Of a stretch of DNA of 11,224 bases, positions 1 to 7,043 are shown piece after piece. The stretch is from contig CAUBHZ010000028.1 in assembly GCA_958435885.1 (NCBI GenBank), positions 1 to 11,224 of the forward strand, in the 5' to 3' direction. The stretch's first letter is position 1. Each line of letters starts with the position of its first letter. The stretch comes from an uncultured Intestinimonas sp. (GTDB taxonomy: Bacteria; Bacillota_A; Clostridia; Oscillospirales; Oscillospiraceae). The position numbers were made by a program, and so were the translations under genes. The notes beneath the pieces are model-generated. The model saw only the letters and a program-made list of their open reading frames with translations. It was not told where the DNA came from and did not search any database.

Positions 1-27
1 CGCGGTATGCGGTCCGGGGCAGTTTTT
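1..27 (+). other. Candidate edge-truncated hairpin with plus-strand T-tract
   Basis: The first 20 bases can be read as the end of a left arm (CGC, 1-3), a loop GGTAT (4-8) and a right arm GCGGTCCGGGGC (9-20), followed by AG and five T (23-27). Only three left-arm bases are inside the window, so the stem cannot be confirmed. It lies just past the stop codon of the minus-strand stalk-domain gene (stop at 35-37), and its T-tract faces that gene. This matches the arrangement of the complete hairpins at 1091-1128 and 7111-7146. The reading is inference and depends on sequence outside the window. Confidence 0.35.
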
Positions 28-34
28 CTTCCGT

Positions 35-1048
35 TCAGCCCTGGGAGAGCTTCAGCCCGTGGAGGACGATGAGGTCGTCCAGGGCCATGAAGGTGACGCC
101 GTCCACGGCCTGGGCCGGAGCCACCAGGCCCACGGTGACGTTCCCCCGGGCGGCCTGCTGGGCGCCGATGGTGAAGCGGTAGACCTCGGCGCCGTCCAGG
201 GAGACGGCCACCTGGTTGGTGTAGGCCTCCCAGGCCACCTCACAGCCCAGGGCCTCGGCCACAGCCCGCACCGGCACCATCAGCCGTCCGTTCTCCACCT
301 TGGCGGCGGAGGCACCCTCCAGGGTCAGCTTCTCGCCGTTGACGGTCACCTCCAGCCCGTTGGCGGCCACCCAGCCGCCGTAGGCCGAGGGGAAGACCAG
401 GACCTTCTCCGGCGCGGCCTGGGCGGGGATGCTCATGGTGGCCGCGCTGTACCAGGAGAGCAGGCGGGTGCCGGGCACGATGTCGGCGGCGCCGACGGTC
501 TCCTTCTCCCAGCCGGGAGCGGCCAGGTACTGGGTATCGGCGCTCAGATGGAGGATCACATCACCGGTAACGTACACGTCTACGCCGTTCTCGGTCTGGG
601 TGACCGTCTCCACCTCGGCGTAGGTGGGCACGCTGAAGTCGGCGGGGACGCCGCACAGGAGCACCTGGGCGGTGCTGACAGGGGGCAGGCTCTTGGTCAT
701 GTCCGGACCCACCCAGGCGTAGAGGGTCTCCCCCGCCCTGATGTCGGCAAAGGTTTTCGCCTCTCCGGTAACGGCGTCCAGGATGACGGTGTCCTCCGTC
801 ACATTGACCACGATCTTCTGGTAGGGGTCGCTCTCATTGCCGTTCTCCAGGGTGAGGCTCATCTCCCCCAGCTCAACCGCCGCCCCCCACACCCGGACGG
901 GGAAGCTCTCCCCCCGCTGGACCAGCTCGTAGGTCAGCGTGCCGGCGGTCCCTCCGGTGCCCACGGGCTCCACCGCCAGGGCGGGAACGGTCAGAGAGAG
1001 GGTCAGCACCGCTGCCAGCGCGGCGGTCAAGATCTTCTTGTGCTTCAT
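35..1048 (-). CDS. Secreted protein with copper-amine-oxidase-N-like stalk domain
   Basis: The product is a 337-residue exported protein of unknown role. Residues 1-25 are a Sec signal peptide: a basic MKHKK start, a hydrophobic core and an ALA cleavage site before VEPVG. Residues about 229-335 resemble the copper amine oxidase N-terminal (stalk) domain common in exported Clostridia proteins: VNGEKLTLEG, a variable stretch, then LMVPVRAVAEALGCEVAW. In this family the domain is a non-catalytic fold and does not imply amine oxidase activity. Residues about 85-135 and 160-220 look like two degenerate copies of one module, each with a D-I-x-x-G turn, a W, then S-x-P and a closing V-L. The ATG at 1046-1048 has AAGGAGG at 1059-1065, 10 bases upstream. 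There is no convincing promoter in the 84 bases to the S41 protease stop, so it is probably read from the protease promoter. The domain call is good; the function is unknown. Confidence 0.88.
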   Translation of the reverse strand: MKHKKILTAALAAVLTLSLTVPALAVEPVGTGGTAGTLTYELVQRGESFPVRVWGAAVELGEMSLTLENGNESDPYQKIVVNVTEDTVILDAVTGEAKTFADIRAGETLYAWVGPDMTKSLPPVSTAQVLLCGVPADFSVPTYAEVETVTQTENGVDVYVTGDVILHLSADTQYLAAPGWEKETVGAADIVPGTRLLSWYSAATMSIPAQAAPEKVLVFPSAYGGWVAANGLEVTVNGEKLTLEGASAAKVENGRLMVPVRAVAEALGCEVAWEAYTNQVAVSLDGAEVYRFTIGAQQAARGNVTVGLVAPAQAVDGVTFMALDDLIVLHGLKLSQG

Positions 1049-1090
1049 GGTGAAAGATCCTCCTTCTTCAGTGGTTCTGCCTGTTTGGAC

Positions 1091-1128
1091 GACGGGCGGG
1101 GAAAATGGTTCCCCGCCCGTCCTTTTTT
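1091..1128 (+). terminator. Hairpin plus T-tract, oriented opposite to flanking genes
   Basis: A perfect 13-bp stem pairs GACGGGCGGGGAA (1091-1103) with TTCCCCGCCCGTC (1109-1121) across the loop AATGG. It is followed by C and six T (1123-1128) on the plus strand. By shape this is an intrinsic terminator for plus-strand transcription, yet both neighbours are on the minus strand and no plus-strand gene precedes it. In the minus direction the hairpin is preceded by A6 and followed by GTCC, with no U-tract, so strong termination between the S41 protease and the stalk-domain gene is not expected. Possible roles are stopping antisense RNA, protecting an mRNA 3' end, or partial attenuation within the operon. 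Confidence 0.6.
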
Positions 1129-1132
1129 CGTC

Positions 1133-3022
1133 TTATTCCTCGGTCACCGGGGTGAGGATGCCGATGTAGTCCAGCATCCGATAGAGCATGACGGCGGCCT
1201 CCTCCCGGGTGGTGGGGGCGGCCGGGTCCAGCTCCTCCAGCGGCACCGCCAGGAAGTCCAGCGCCTGCGCCGTCACCACATAGGGCCGGGCCCAGGCGTC
1301 ATAGGCCTGCACCGCCCCGTCGGCCAGCTCCTCCTCTGTCACCTGATTGAGGCGGCTCTCAATGGAGAGGTCGGAGCGCTCCCCCATCCGGGCCAGGATG
1401 GTCAGGAACTGCTGGTGGTCCACCGGGTCGTCCGCCCGGAACTCCCCATTCCCGTTACCCTGGATGAGGCCCAGATTGTAGGCGATGTCCACGGCAGCGG
1501 CATACCAGTCCTCCCGGTCCACATCGGTGAAGGGGGCGGTGCCCTGGCTCTGCCAGCACCAGTAGCCCATGGCCTGGACCATCATGGACACCAGCTCGCC
1601 ACGGGTGAGCTGGTCCTGGGGCTCAAAGCTGCCGGTCTCGTTGCCCAGGAGGACCCCCAGGGAGGCCAGGGTGTTGATCTCATCGCCGTAGGGGGAGCCG
1701 GCCACGTCGTCAAACCAGCGGGAGACATAGTCCACGCCCCAGGCCTTGGCCACCTCCGCCGGGGTGACCGCCTTGCCGTTCAGGGTCATGGGGGTGTTGG
1801 GGGCGATGGCGGAGAGGAGCTCGGCAAAGGCGGGGGCATAGTCCTCGCTCACCGCATCCTCCCGGTGGACGTACCAGGTCTGTCCGGCCAGCTGGAGGAC
1901 CAGCACGTCCTCGGAGGCCTGCTCCTCGGCGGTACCACACAGCAGGCGGGCCACCTCATCAGCCAGGTTGGCGTCCACCACCAGGTGGGGCAGCACGCCG
2001 GAGCGGTCCGGGGTCACATAGTCGGGGGAGTAGTAACGGTTGGTGGTGATCTTGAAGGCGGAGCCGTCGGGCTGCTCAAAGACGTTCTGGGCGATGCCCT
2101 TGCCGAAGGTGCGGGTGCCGATGATGAGCCCATAGTGATAGTCCCGCATGGCGGCGGCGAAGAGCTCGGCGGCGCTGGCGGAGTTGCCGTCCACCAGGAC
2201 CACCAGGGGCTCCTGGATAAGGCCAGGGATCTCCACCGGGAAGGGGTTGGGCCGCCACACCGACAGGTTGCCCTGACGGTCTACCACATAGGCCACGTCG
2301 TAGTTGCCCAGCACGTGGCCCACCGCTTCGATCACGGCGGCGGCAGAGCCGCCGGGATTGCCCCGCAGGTCCACCACCCAGCGGTCGGCGGCCTCGTCCT
2401 CGGCGGTGATGTACTCCTCAAAGTAGGACCCGCTGGTCTCGCCGAAGCTGCTGCAGCTCAGCCAGCCGATGTGGTCGTCCACCACCTGGCCGGTGACGGT
2501 GGGGAAGACCACCGGCTCCCGGGTCATGGTGAGCTCCAGCTCCTGGCCGTCCCGGAGGATGGTGATGGTGACTTTCGTTCCCGCCTCACCGGTGATGAGG
2601 GCGGCCAGGGCGTCGGGAGAGCCGGCGTCCCGGATGGTGGTGCCGCCGGCGGCCACAATGAGGTCGCCGGTCTTCAGTCCGGCCTCCTGGCTGGGGGAGT
2701 CGGGGGCCACACTGCTGACCAGCAGGCCGTCAGCCGTCTTTTCCACCATCACGCCGATGCCCACCACATTGGTGCCTTCCATACCGCTCTGGAAGTCGGC
2801 GTACTCCTCCGCCGTCATATAGTAGGTGTAGGGGTCGCCCAGGGCGGCGGTGATCTCCTCGATGGTGGGTAGGGCCAGGATCTCCTCCGGGATCTCGTCG
2901 ATGTAGTTCTCCCGCAGCAGGTCCCGGGCCTCGTCCACGGTGATGGCGCCGGCCATGGGGCTCAGCGCCAGGGTCAGCGTCAGCCCCAGGGCCGCCGCGC
3001 GTACAGGCAGTTTCGTTCTCAT
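1133..3022 (-). CDS. Secreted S41 (CtpA-like) protease with PDZ and SLH repeats
   Basis: The product is a 629-residue carboxy-terminal-processing serine protease acting outside the membrane. Residues 1-26 form a signal peptide ending in MAGA. A PDZ domain spans about 85-165 (GIGVMV, then SPSQEAGLKTGDLIVAAGG). The S41 catalytic core spans about 183-350: LRGNPGGS at 219-226, SASAAEL with the likely nucleophile Ser283, and FGKG with the likely general base Lys308. The 25-residue spacing matches the Ser-Lys dyad of this family. The C-terminal third carries SLH repeats at about 436-486 (WFDDV, then LTRGELVSMM) and 497-546 (PFTDVDREDWYAAAV), plus a degenerate third near 575-622. These repeats normally bind secondary wall polymers, so the enzyme is predicted to sit on the cell wall. 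The ATG at 3020-3022 has AAAGGAG at 3033-3039 and a near-consensus promoter. Its substrate is not visible from sequence. Confidence 0.95.
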   Translation of the reverse strand: MRTKLPVRAAALGLTLTLALSPMAGAITVDEARDLLRENYIDEIPEEILALPTIEEITAALGDPYTYYMTAEEYADFQSGMEGTNVVGIGVMVEKTADGLLVSSVAPDSPSQEAGLKTGDLIVAAGGTTIRDAGSPDALAALITGEAGTKVTITILRDGQELELTMTREPVVFPTVTGQVVDDHIGWLSCSSFGETSGSYFEEYITAEDEAADRWVVDLRGNPGGSAAAVIEAVGHVLGNYDVAYVVDRQGNLSVWRPNPFPVEIPGLIQEPLVVLVDGNSASAAELFAAAMRDYHYGLIIGTRTFGKGIAQNVFEQPDGSAFKITTNRYYSPDYVTPDRSGVLPHLVVDANLADEVARLLCGTAEEQASEDVLVLQLAGQTWYVHREDAVSEDYAPAFAELLSAIAPNTPMTLNGKAVTPAEVAKAWGVDYVSRWFDDVAGSPYGDEINTLASLGVLLGNETGSFEPQDQLTRGELVSMMVQAMGYWCWQSQGTAPFTDVDREDWYAAAVDIAYNLGLIQGNGNGEFRADDPVDHQQFLTILARMGERSDLSIESRLNQVTEEELADGAVQAYDAWARPYVVTAQALDFLAVPLEELDPAAPTTREEAAVMLYRMLDYIGILTPVTEE

Positions 3023-3057
3023 GGGTCAAGTTCTCCTTTGCCGTATCAGGTCATTCC

Positions 3058-3086
3058 ATTGTATCACCACGGTTTTAGGCTGTCCA
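3058..3086 (-). promoter_or_regulatory. Sigma-A-type promoter of the S41 protease gene
   Basis: On the minus strand, a -35 box TGGACA (3081-3086; 5 of 6 to TTGACA) and a -10 box TACAAT (3058-3063; 5 of 6 to TATAAT) are separated by exactly 17 bases. A TG one base before the -10 box gives an extended -10. The -10 box lies about 35 bases upstream of the ATG at 3022. There is no clear intrinsic terminator between the upstream phosphotransferase stop (3129) and this promoter, so read-through could add to expression. Confidence 0.75.
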
Positions 3087-3128
3087 CCTTCTGTTGGTTA
3101 CAAAACAGAGACGGAGCCGCCTCCATTC

Positions 3129-4601
3129 TCAGCCGTCCAGCCGCGCCTCCAGGGCCTTGCGCACCGTCCGCAGCACCTTGAGGCGGGCATACTTCTTGTC
3201 GTTGCCCTCCACGATGATCCAGGGGGCGTACTCGGTGGAGGTCCTCTGGAGCATCTCGTCCACCGCCTTCTCATACTCCGGCCACTTCTCCCGGTTGCGC
3301 CAGTCCTCGTCGGTGATCTTGTAGCGCTTTTCCGGCGTGTTCTCCCGGTCCCGGAACCGGCGCAGCTGCTCGTCGGGGTCGATGTGGAGCCAGAACTTCA
3401 GCACCACCGCTCCCCAGCGGGTGAGGCTGCGCTCGAACTCGTTGATCTCGTCGTAGGCCATGCTCCACCGGGCCTCCGGGGTGAGGTTTTCCAGCCGCTC
3501 CACCATGACCCGGCCGTACCAGGTCCGGTCAAAGAGGACGATGTGGCCGTCCTTGGGCAGCTGCCGCCAGAACCGCCACAGGTAGTGCCGGTCCAGCTCA
3601 TCCTTGGTGGGGGCGGCGATGGGCACCACGTCGAAGCCCCGGGGGTCCAGGGCCCAGGAGAGGCGGCGGATGGCGCCCCCCTTGCCGGCGGCGTCCCAGC
3701 CCTCAAAGCCGATGACCACCGGCACCTTCTCCCGGTAGAGGCGGCTGTGGAGCTTGGCCAGGCGCTTTTTCTCCTTTTTGAGGGCGGCGTCGTAGTCGTT
3801 TTCCGCGACCCGGGGACTCAGGTCCACCTGACCCAGCCGCGGCATCTCCAGCAGAGGCCAGGGGGCACGCTCCGCCGGAGCCGGCCTGGGCACGCCGTGG
3901 GCCAGGGCGTCGTCCAGGGCCGCCTTCACCGTCCGCAGCACCTCCAGGGGACCGCTCCCCTTCTCCTCGTTCCACACCACGTGCCAGGGGGCGTGGGGGG
4001 TGCTGGTGGCCTGGAGGAGGAGGTCCAGCTTCTCCTTGCGGCGCACATAGTCCCGGTTCTGCCGCCAGTCCCGGTCGGTGACCCGCCAGGCGGTGTCGTC
4101 GTCCCCCGCCAGCTTCTCCAGCCGCCGGCGCTGCTCGGCCTGGCCGATGTGGAGGAAGAATTTAAGGACCAGGTAGCCGTCGTCGCACAGCTGCCGCTCA
4201 AAGATGTTGAGCTCCTCCACCAGCTGGGCCGTCTCTTTGGGCTCCTCCTCCATCCGCTCCAGGGCCCGGCCGAACCAGCTCCGCTCCAGCACCGCGATTT
4301 GCCCCTTGGCGGGCAGCCCCTTCCAGAAGGGCCACAGCAGAGGGCGGCGCTTCTCCTCATCGGTGGCCGGACCGAAGGTGAGCACCTGGTAATTCCGGGG
4401 GTCCAGCCGGGCGATGGTCCGGGCGATGACCTCCCCCTTCCCGGCGGCGCTCCAGCCCTCAAAGACCAGCACAACCGGAATGCCCGCCTCCTTCAGCGGC
4501 TGCTGGAGGACCTCCAGGGACCGCTCCAGCTCCCTGCGCTCCTCTTTCCAGGTCTTGCGCTCATCCTTGGTATGTGTCCGGCCTTCCTCGTTTTCCAGCA
4601 T
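3129..4601 (-). CDS. pap: Polyphosphate:AMP phosphotransferase (two-domain PPK2)
   Basis: The product is a 490-residue cytoplasmic enzyme made of two fused PPK2 kinase domains, the architecture of class II PPK2 enzymes, which phosphorylate AMP to ADP using polyphosphate. The N-domain (about 15-230) has Walker A FEGWSAAGKG (48-57 region) and LERSWFGR near 105-112. The C-domain (about 265-486) has Walker A FEGWDAAGKG (299-308) and FDRTWYGR (357-364). The N-domain carries Glu where the C-domain has Asp in the Walker-B-like motif, consistent with most catalysis resting on the C-domain, as reported for such fusions. The frame is open for 14 more codons upstream (to 4643), but I chose the ATG at 4599-4601 because the family begins about there, the upstream residues (GTRGPHGRK) look non-coding, and purine-rich AAAGGA and GGGAGA lie just before it. 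The gene is divergent from the YitT-family gene. No clear minus-strand promoter was found. Confidence 0.93.
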   Translation of the reverse strand: MLENEEGRTHTKDERKTWKEERRELERSLEVLQQPLKEAGIPVVLVFEGWSAAGKGEVIARTIARLDPRNYQVLTFGPATDEEKRRPLLWPFWKGLPAKGQIAVLERSWFGRALERMEEEPKETAQLVEELNIFERQLCDDGYLVLKFFLHIGQAEQRRRLEKLAGDDDTAWRVTDRDWRQNRDYVRRKEKLDLLLQATSTPHAPWHVVWNEEKGSGPLEVLRTVKAALDDALAHGVPRPAPAERAPWPLLEMPRLGQVDLSPRVAENDYDAALKKEKKRLAKLHSRLYREKVPVVIGFEGWDAAGKGGAIRRLSWALDPRGFDVVPIAAPTKDELDRHYLWRFWRQLPKDGHIVLFDRTWYGRVMVERLENLTPEARWSMAYDEINEFERSLTRWGAVVLKFWLHIDPDEQLRRFRDRENTPEKRYKITDEDWRNREKWPEYEKAVDEMLQRTSTEYAPWIIVEGNDKKYARLKVLRTVRKALEARLDG

Positions 4602-4625
4602 GGTTCTCCCATCCTTTCGCCCATG

Positions 4626-4649
4626 TGGGCCTCTTGTACCCAAGGCCCA
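4626..4649. repeat. Inverted repeat in the divergent intergenic region
   Basis: A 7-bp perfect inverted repeat pairs TGGGCCT (4626-4632) with AGGCCCA (4643-4649) across a 10-base spacer. It covers the -35 position of the YitT-family promoter and lies in the leader of the divergent phosphotransferase gene. It could be a repressor operator or a weak leader hairpin; five T follow it on the plus strand (4650-4654). The assignment as a regulatory site is inference from position only. Confidence 0.35.
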
Positions 4650-4662
4650 TTTTTGTTATAAT
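4634..4662 (+). promoter_or_regulatory. Promoter of the YitT-family gene (extended -10)
   Basis: A perfect TATAAT (4657-4662) is preceded by TGT, giving an extended -10 TGTTATAAT. A weak -35 TTGTAC (4634-4639) sits 17 bases upstream. An extended -10 can compensate for a poor -35. The ATG at 4699 is 36 bases downstream, with its RBS between. This is one of the few AT-rich patches in the window. Confidence 0.75.
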
Positions 4663-4698
4663 ATGAGGTTGAAATCTATCTTGGTTAGGAGTTTTATC

Positions 4699-5349
4699 AT
4701 GTCTTCCCCCCGGGAAAAAGCAAAGTCCCTTCTGTACACCTACGGCATCATCCTGCTGGGCTCCGCCATTTTGTCCTTCGGGCTCTACAACATCCATGAG
4801 CGGACCCAGGTCACCGAGGGCGGCGTGCTGGGCATGACCCTCTTCCTCCAGCACTGGCTGGGGCTCTCCCCCGCCATCACCAGCCCCGTCATGGACATCG
4901 CCTGCTACCTGCTGGCCTGGCGCTTTCTGGGCAATTCCTTTGCCCGCTACGCCGTCACCGCCAGCCTGGCCTTCGCCGTGTTCCACGGCCTGTGGGAGCA
5001 GTTCCCGCCCCTTCTCCCCGATCTGAGTGCCTGGCCGGTGGCCGCCGCCATCCTGGGTGCGGCCTTTGTAGGCATCGGCGTGGGACTGGTGGTCCGCATC
5101 GGCGGCGCCTGCGGCGGAGACGACGCCCTGGCCCTCACCATCTCCCACCTCTCCAGGTGGCCCATCTCCCGGTGCTACCCCATCACCGACCTCACCGTGC
5201 TGGCCCTCTCTCTGAGCTATATCCCCTTCACCCGCATCCTATACTCCCTCATCACCGTCACCCTCTCCTCCTTCCTCATCGGATGGGTGCAGAATGTCGG
5301 ACGCCCACCGGAGAACGGGCAGGAGCCGGAGACCCAGGCGGCACAGTGA
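4699..5349 (+). CDS. YitT/YczE-like multi-spanning membrane protein
   Basis: The product is a 216-residue integral membrane protein, the only plus-strand gene in the window. Hydrophobic segments lie at about 12-30, 57-75, 84-100, 113-133, 162-178 and 180-198. The region TEGGVLGMTLFL near residue 39 and the glycine-rich GGACGGDDAL near 135-144 resemble the YitT family (DUF161-type). Many YitT proteins carry a C-terminal cytoplasmic DUF2179 domain; this one stops shortly after the last hydrophobic segment with a polar tail (PPENGQEPETQAAQ) and lacks it. Family function is not established; transport is often suggested. The start at 4699 has TTAGGAG at 4685-4691, 7 bases upstream. The open frame reaches further back, but that overlaps the promoter and the opposite gene. 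It has its own promoter and terminator, so it is a single-gene unit. Confidence 0.88.
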   Translation: MSSPREKAKSLLYTYGIILLGSAILSFGLYNIHERTQVTEGGVLGMTLFLQHWLGLSPAITSPVMDIACYLLAWRFLGNSFARYAVTASLAFAVFHGLWEQFPPLLPDLSAWPVAAAILGAAFVGIGVGLVVRIGGACGGDDALALTISHLSRWPISRCYPITDLTVLALSLSYIPFTRILYSLITVTLSSFLIGWVQNVGRPPENGQEPETQAAQ

Positions 5350-5368
5350 TTTGTATCCTTCTTACGCC

Positions 5369-5405
5369 AACGGGCGCACCATAGAAATGGTGCGCCCGTT
5401 TTTTT
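5369..5405 (+). terminator. Strong intrinsic terminator of the YitT-family gene
   Basis: A perfect 14-bp stem pairs AACGGGCGCACCAT (5369-5382) with ATGGTGCGCCCGTT (5387-5400) across the tetraloop AGAA. It runs into seven T (5399-5405). It begins 20 bases after the plus-strand stop codon and lies between two convergent genes. In the minus direction it follows the beta-CASP gene stop by about 24 bases but has no U-tract (TTGGCG follows), so it should terminate that gene poorly, if at all, by the standard mechanism. Confidence 0.92.
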
Positions 5406-5424
5406 CTTTCGGGGCGGCGGAGCT

Positions 5425-7011
5425 TCAGCGGTCCCACTTCTGGATGAGGGCCATGAGCTCCTTCTCGAACTGGGCCAGGTCCTTGTTGGTGCCGCCCTTG
5501 TTGTGGCGGATGGCCTCCATGAGGTCCTGACCAGCGGCCTCCAGCTTCCGGTAGGCGGGGGAGCCGGACGCCGACACCGGCTTGGGGGGCAGGGGCACAC
5601 CGGCGGAGAGCATCCGGTCGGCAGCCAGATCGTAGACCTCCTCATACTCGGCGGCGTGGGCGGAAAGCCCGGCGTCCCGCAGCTTCTGGGCAAAGATCTC
5701 GGTGACCGACGCCTCGCCGTGGACCACGAAGATGTGCCGGGGCTTGGGGGCGTAGTGCTTGGCCCAGGCCAGGAGGTGGTCCCGGTCGGCGTGGGAGGAG
5801 AGGCCCTTAAAGTTGACGATGCGGGCGTTGACGGCGATCTCCTCTCCGAAGAGCTTCACCGACTTGGCCCCCTCCAGGAGGGCCCGGCCCAGGCTGCCCT
5901 CGGCCTGGTAGCCCACGAAGACCACCACGCACTCCTTCCGCCACAGGTTGTGCTTGAGGTGGTGGCGGATGCGTCCGGCGTCACACATGCCGGAGGCCGA
6001 GATGATGACCTTGGAGCTGGTGTCCAGGTTGAGGGCCTTGGACTCCTCGCTGGTCTCGGTGAGGGTGAGGCCGGGGAACTGGAAGAGGGCGCCCCCCTTC
6101 AATGCCTCGATGGCGTCCTCGTCCAGGTAGCCGTGGAGGTTGCCCGAGTAGATGCGGGTGGCCTCGTTGGCCAGGGGGGAGTCCACGCACACCCGGAAGT
6201 CGGGGTGGGACTTCACCATGCCCTCCTCCTTCATCTCACGCATGAAATACAAGAGCTCCTGGGTGCGGCCCACGGCGAAGGAGGGGATGACCACGTTGCC
6301 CCCCTTTTCAAAGGTCTCGTCAATGATCTGGGCCAGGGCCTCGGTATAGCTCTCCGGCGGCTCGTGGAGCCGGTCGCCGTAGGTGCTCTCCATGACCACA
6401 TAGTCGGCCTCGTCGATGTACTGGGGATCCCGGATGATGGGCTGGTCCACGTTGCCCAGGTCGCCGGAGAAGACGATCTTCCGGGTAACCCCCTCCTCGG
6501 TGAGCCACAGCTCGGCGCAGGCCGAGCCCAGCAGGTGGCCGGCGTCGGTGAACCGGAGCCGCACCCCCTCGAAGAGCTCCACCATCTCCCCGTACTCATA
6601 GGTCTCCACCAGGCCCATGGCGTTTTCCGCGTCGGCGATGGTGTAGAGGGGCTCCACCGGCGCCCGGCCGGCCCGGCGGCCCTTCTGGTTCTGCCACTGG
6701 GCGTCCGACTCCTGGATGTGGGCCGAGTCCCGCAGCATGATGGACATGAGCTGCCCGGTGAGGCGGGTGGTGACGATCCTGCCGTGGAAGCCCTGCTTCA
6801 CCAGCAGCGGGATGCGGCCGGTGTGGTCGATGTGGGCGTGGGTGACGATGACACAGTCGATATAGCCGGGGGCGAAGTCCAACACCCGGTTGTCCCGCTC
6901 GTCCCGCCCCTGCTGGAGGCCGCAGTCGATGAGGATGCGCTTTCCGTTGACCTCCACACAGTGGCAGCTCCCGGTGACGGCCTTGGCCGCGCCGAAAAAT
7001 GTGAGCTTCAT
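5425..7011 (-). CDS. MBL-fold beta-CASP RNase-like metallohydrolase
   Basis: The product is a 528-residue cytoplasmic metallo-beta-lactamase-fold protein with an inserted beta-CASP domain and a C-terminal RMMBL segment, the architecture of CPSF73-like and TTHA0252-like ribonucleases. Zinc-binding motifs are visible: THAHIDH at 57-63, DAGHLLGSA with His159, and SGDLG with Asp184. The beta-CASP part includes the VMESTYGDR region near 206-214, PSFAVGRTQE near 243-252 and SGMCDAGRIRHHL near 340-352. Then come FKGLSSHADRD with His408 and VVHGE with His431. All expected metal ligands seem present, so it should be active; RNA as substrate is inferred from family. About 70 residues beyond the RMMBL core form a variable tail. 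The ATG at 7009-7011 has an excellent AAAGGAGGT at 7017-7025. It has its own promoter and converges on the YitT-family gene. Confidence 0.94.
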   Translation of the reverse strand: MKLTFFGAAKAVTGSCHCVEVNGKRILIDCGLQQGRDERDNRVLDFAPGYIDCVIVTHAHIDHTGRIPLLVKQGFHGRIVTTRLTGQLMSIMLRDSAHIQESDAQWQNQKGRRAGRAPVEPLYTIADAENAMGLVETYEYGEMVELFEGVRLRFTDAGHLLGSACAELWLTEEGVTRKIVFSGDLGNVDQPIIRDPQYIDEADYVVMESTYGDRLHEPPESYTEALAQIIDETFEKGGNVVIPSFAVGRTQELLYFMREMKEEGMVKSHPDFRVCVDSPLANEATRIYSGNLHGYLDEDAIEALKGGALFQFPGLTLTETSEESKALNLDTSSKVIISASGMCDAGRIRHHLKHNLWRKECVVVFVGYQAEGSLGRALLEGAKSVKLFGEEIAVNARIVNFKGLSSHADRDHLLAWAKHYAPKPRHIFVVHGEASVTEIFAQKLRDAGLSAHAAEYEEVYDLAADRMLSAGVPLPPKPVSASGSPAYRKLEAAGQDLMEAIRHNKGGTNKDLAQFEKELMALIQKWDR

Positions 7012-7043
7012 GGGGCACCTCCTTTGTTTCTTTGGTCACCTCC

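Noticed and set aside
59..2872. A 937-codon open frame on the plus strand
   Set aside because: It is antisense to the stalk-domain and S41 protease genes, and its product is a low-complexity Gly/His/Val/Leu-rich string with no domain. High GC in the true genes depletes stops in this frame.
3087..3128. Terminator after the phosphotransferase gene
   Set aside because: Only short imperfect stems of 4-5 bp with long loops (for example CTGTT/AACAG) are present and no T-tract follows.
4602..4643. Fourteen-codon N-terminal extension of the phosphotransferase
   Set aside because: The residues (GTRGPHGRK and neighbours) do not fit the family start, and the extension would overlap the divergent promoter region. 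The ATG at 4601 is better placed.
2940..4661. A 573-codon open frame on the plus strand
   Set aside because: It is the antisense shadow of the phosphotransferase gene. The Leu/Pro/His-rich product has no family features.
4602..4698. Minus-strand promoter for the phosphotransferase gene
   Set aside because: TATTAT, TATAAC and TACAAG were tried as -10 boxes, but none has a recognisable -35 at 16-18 bases.
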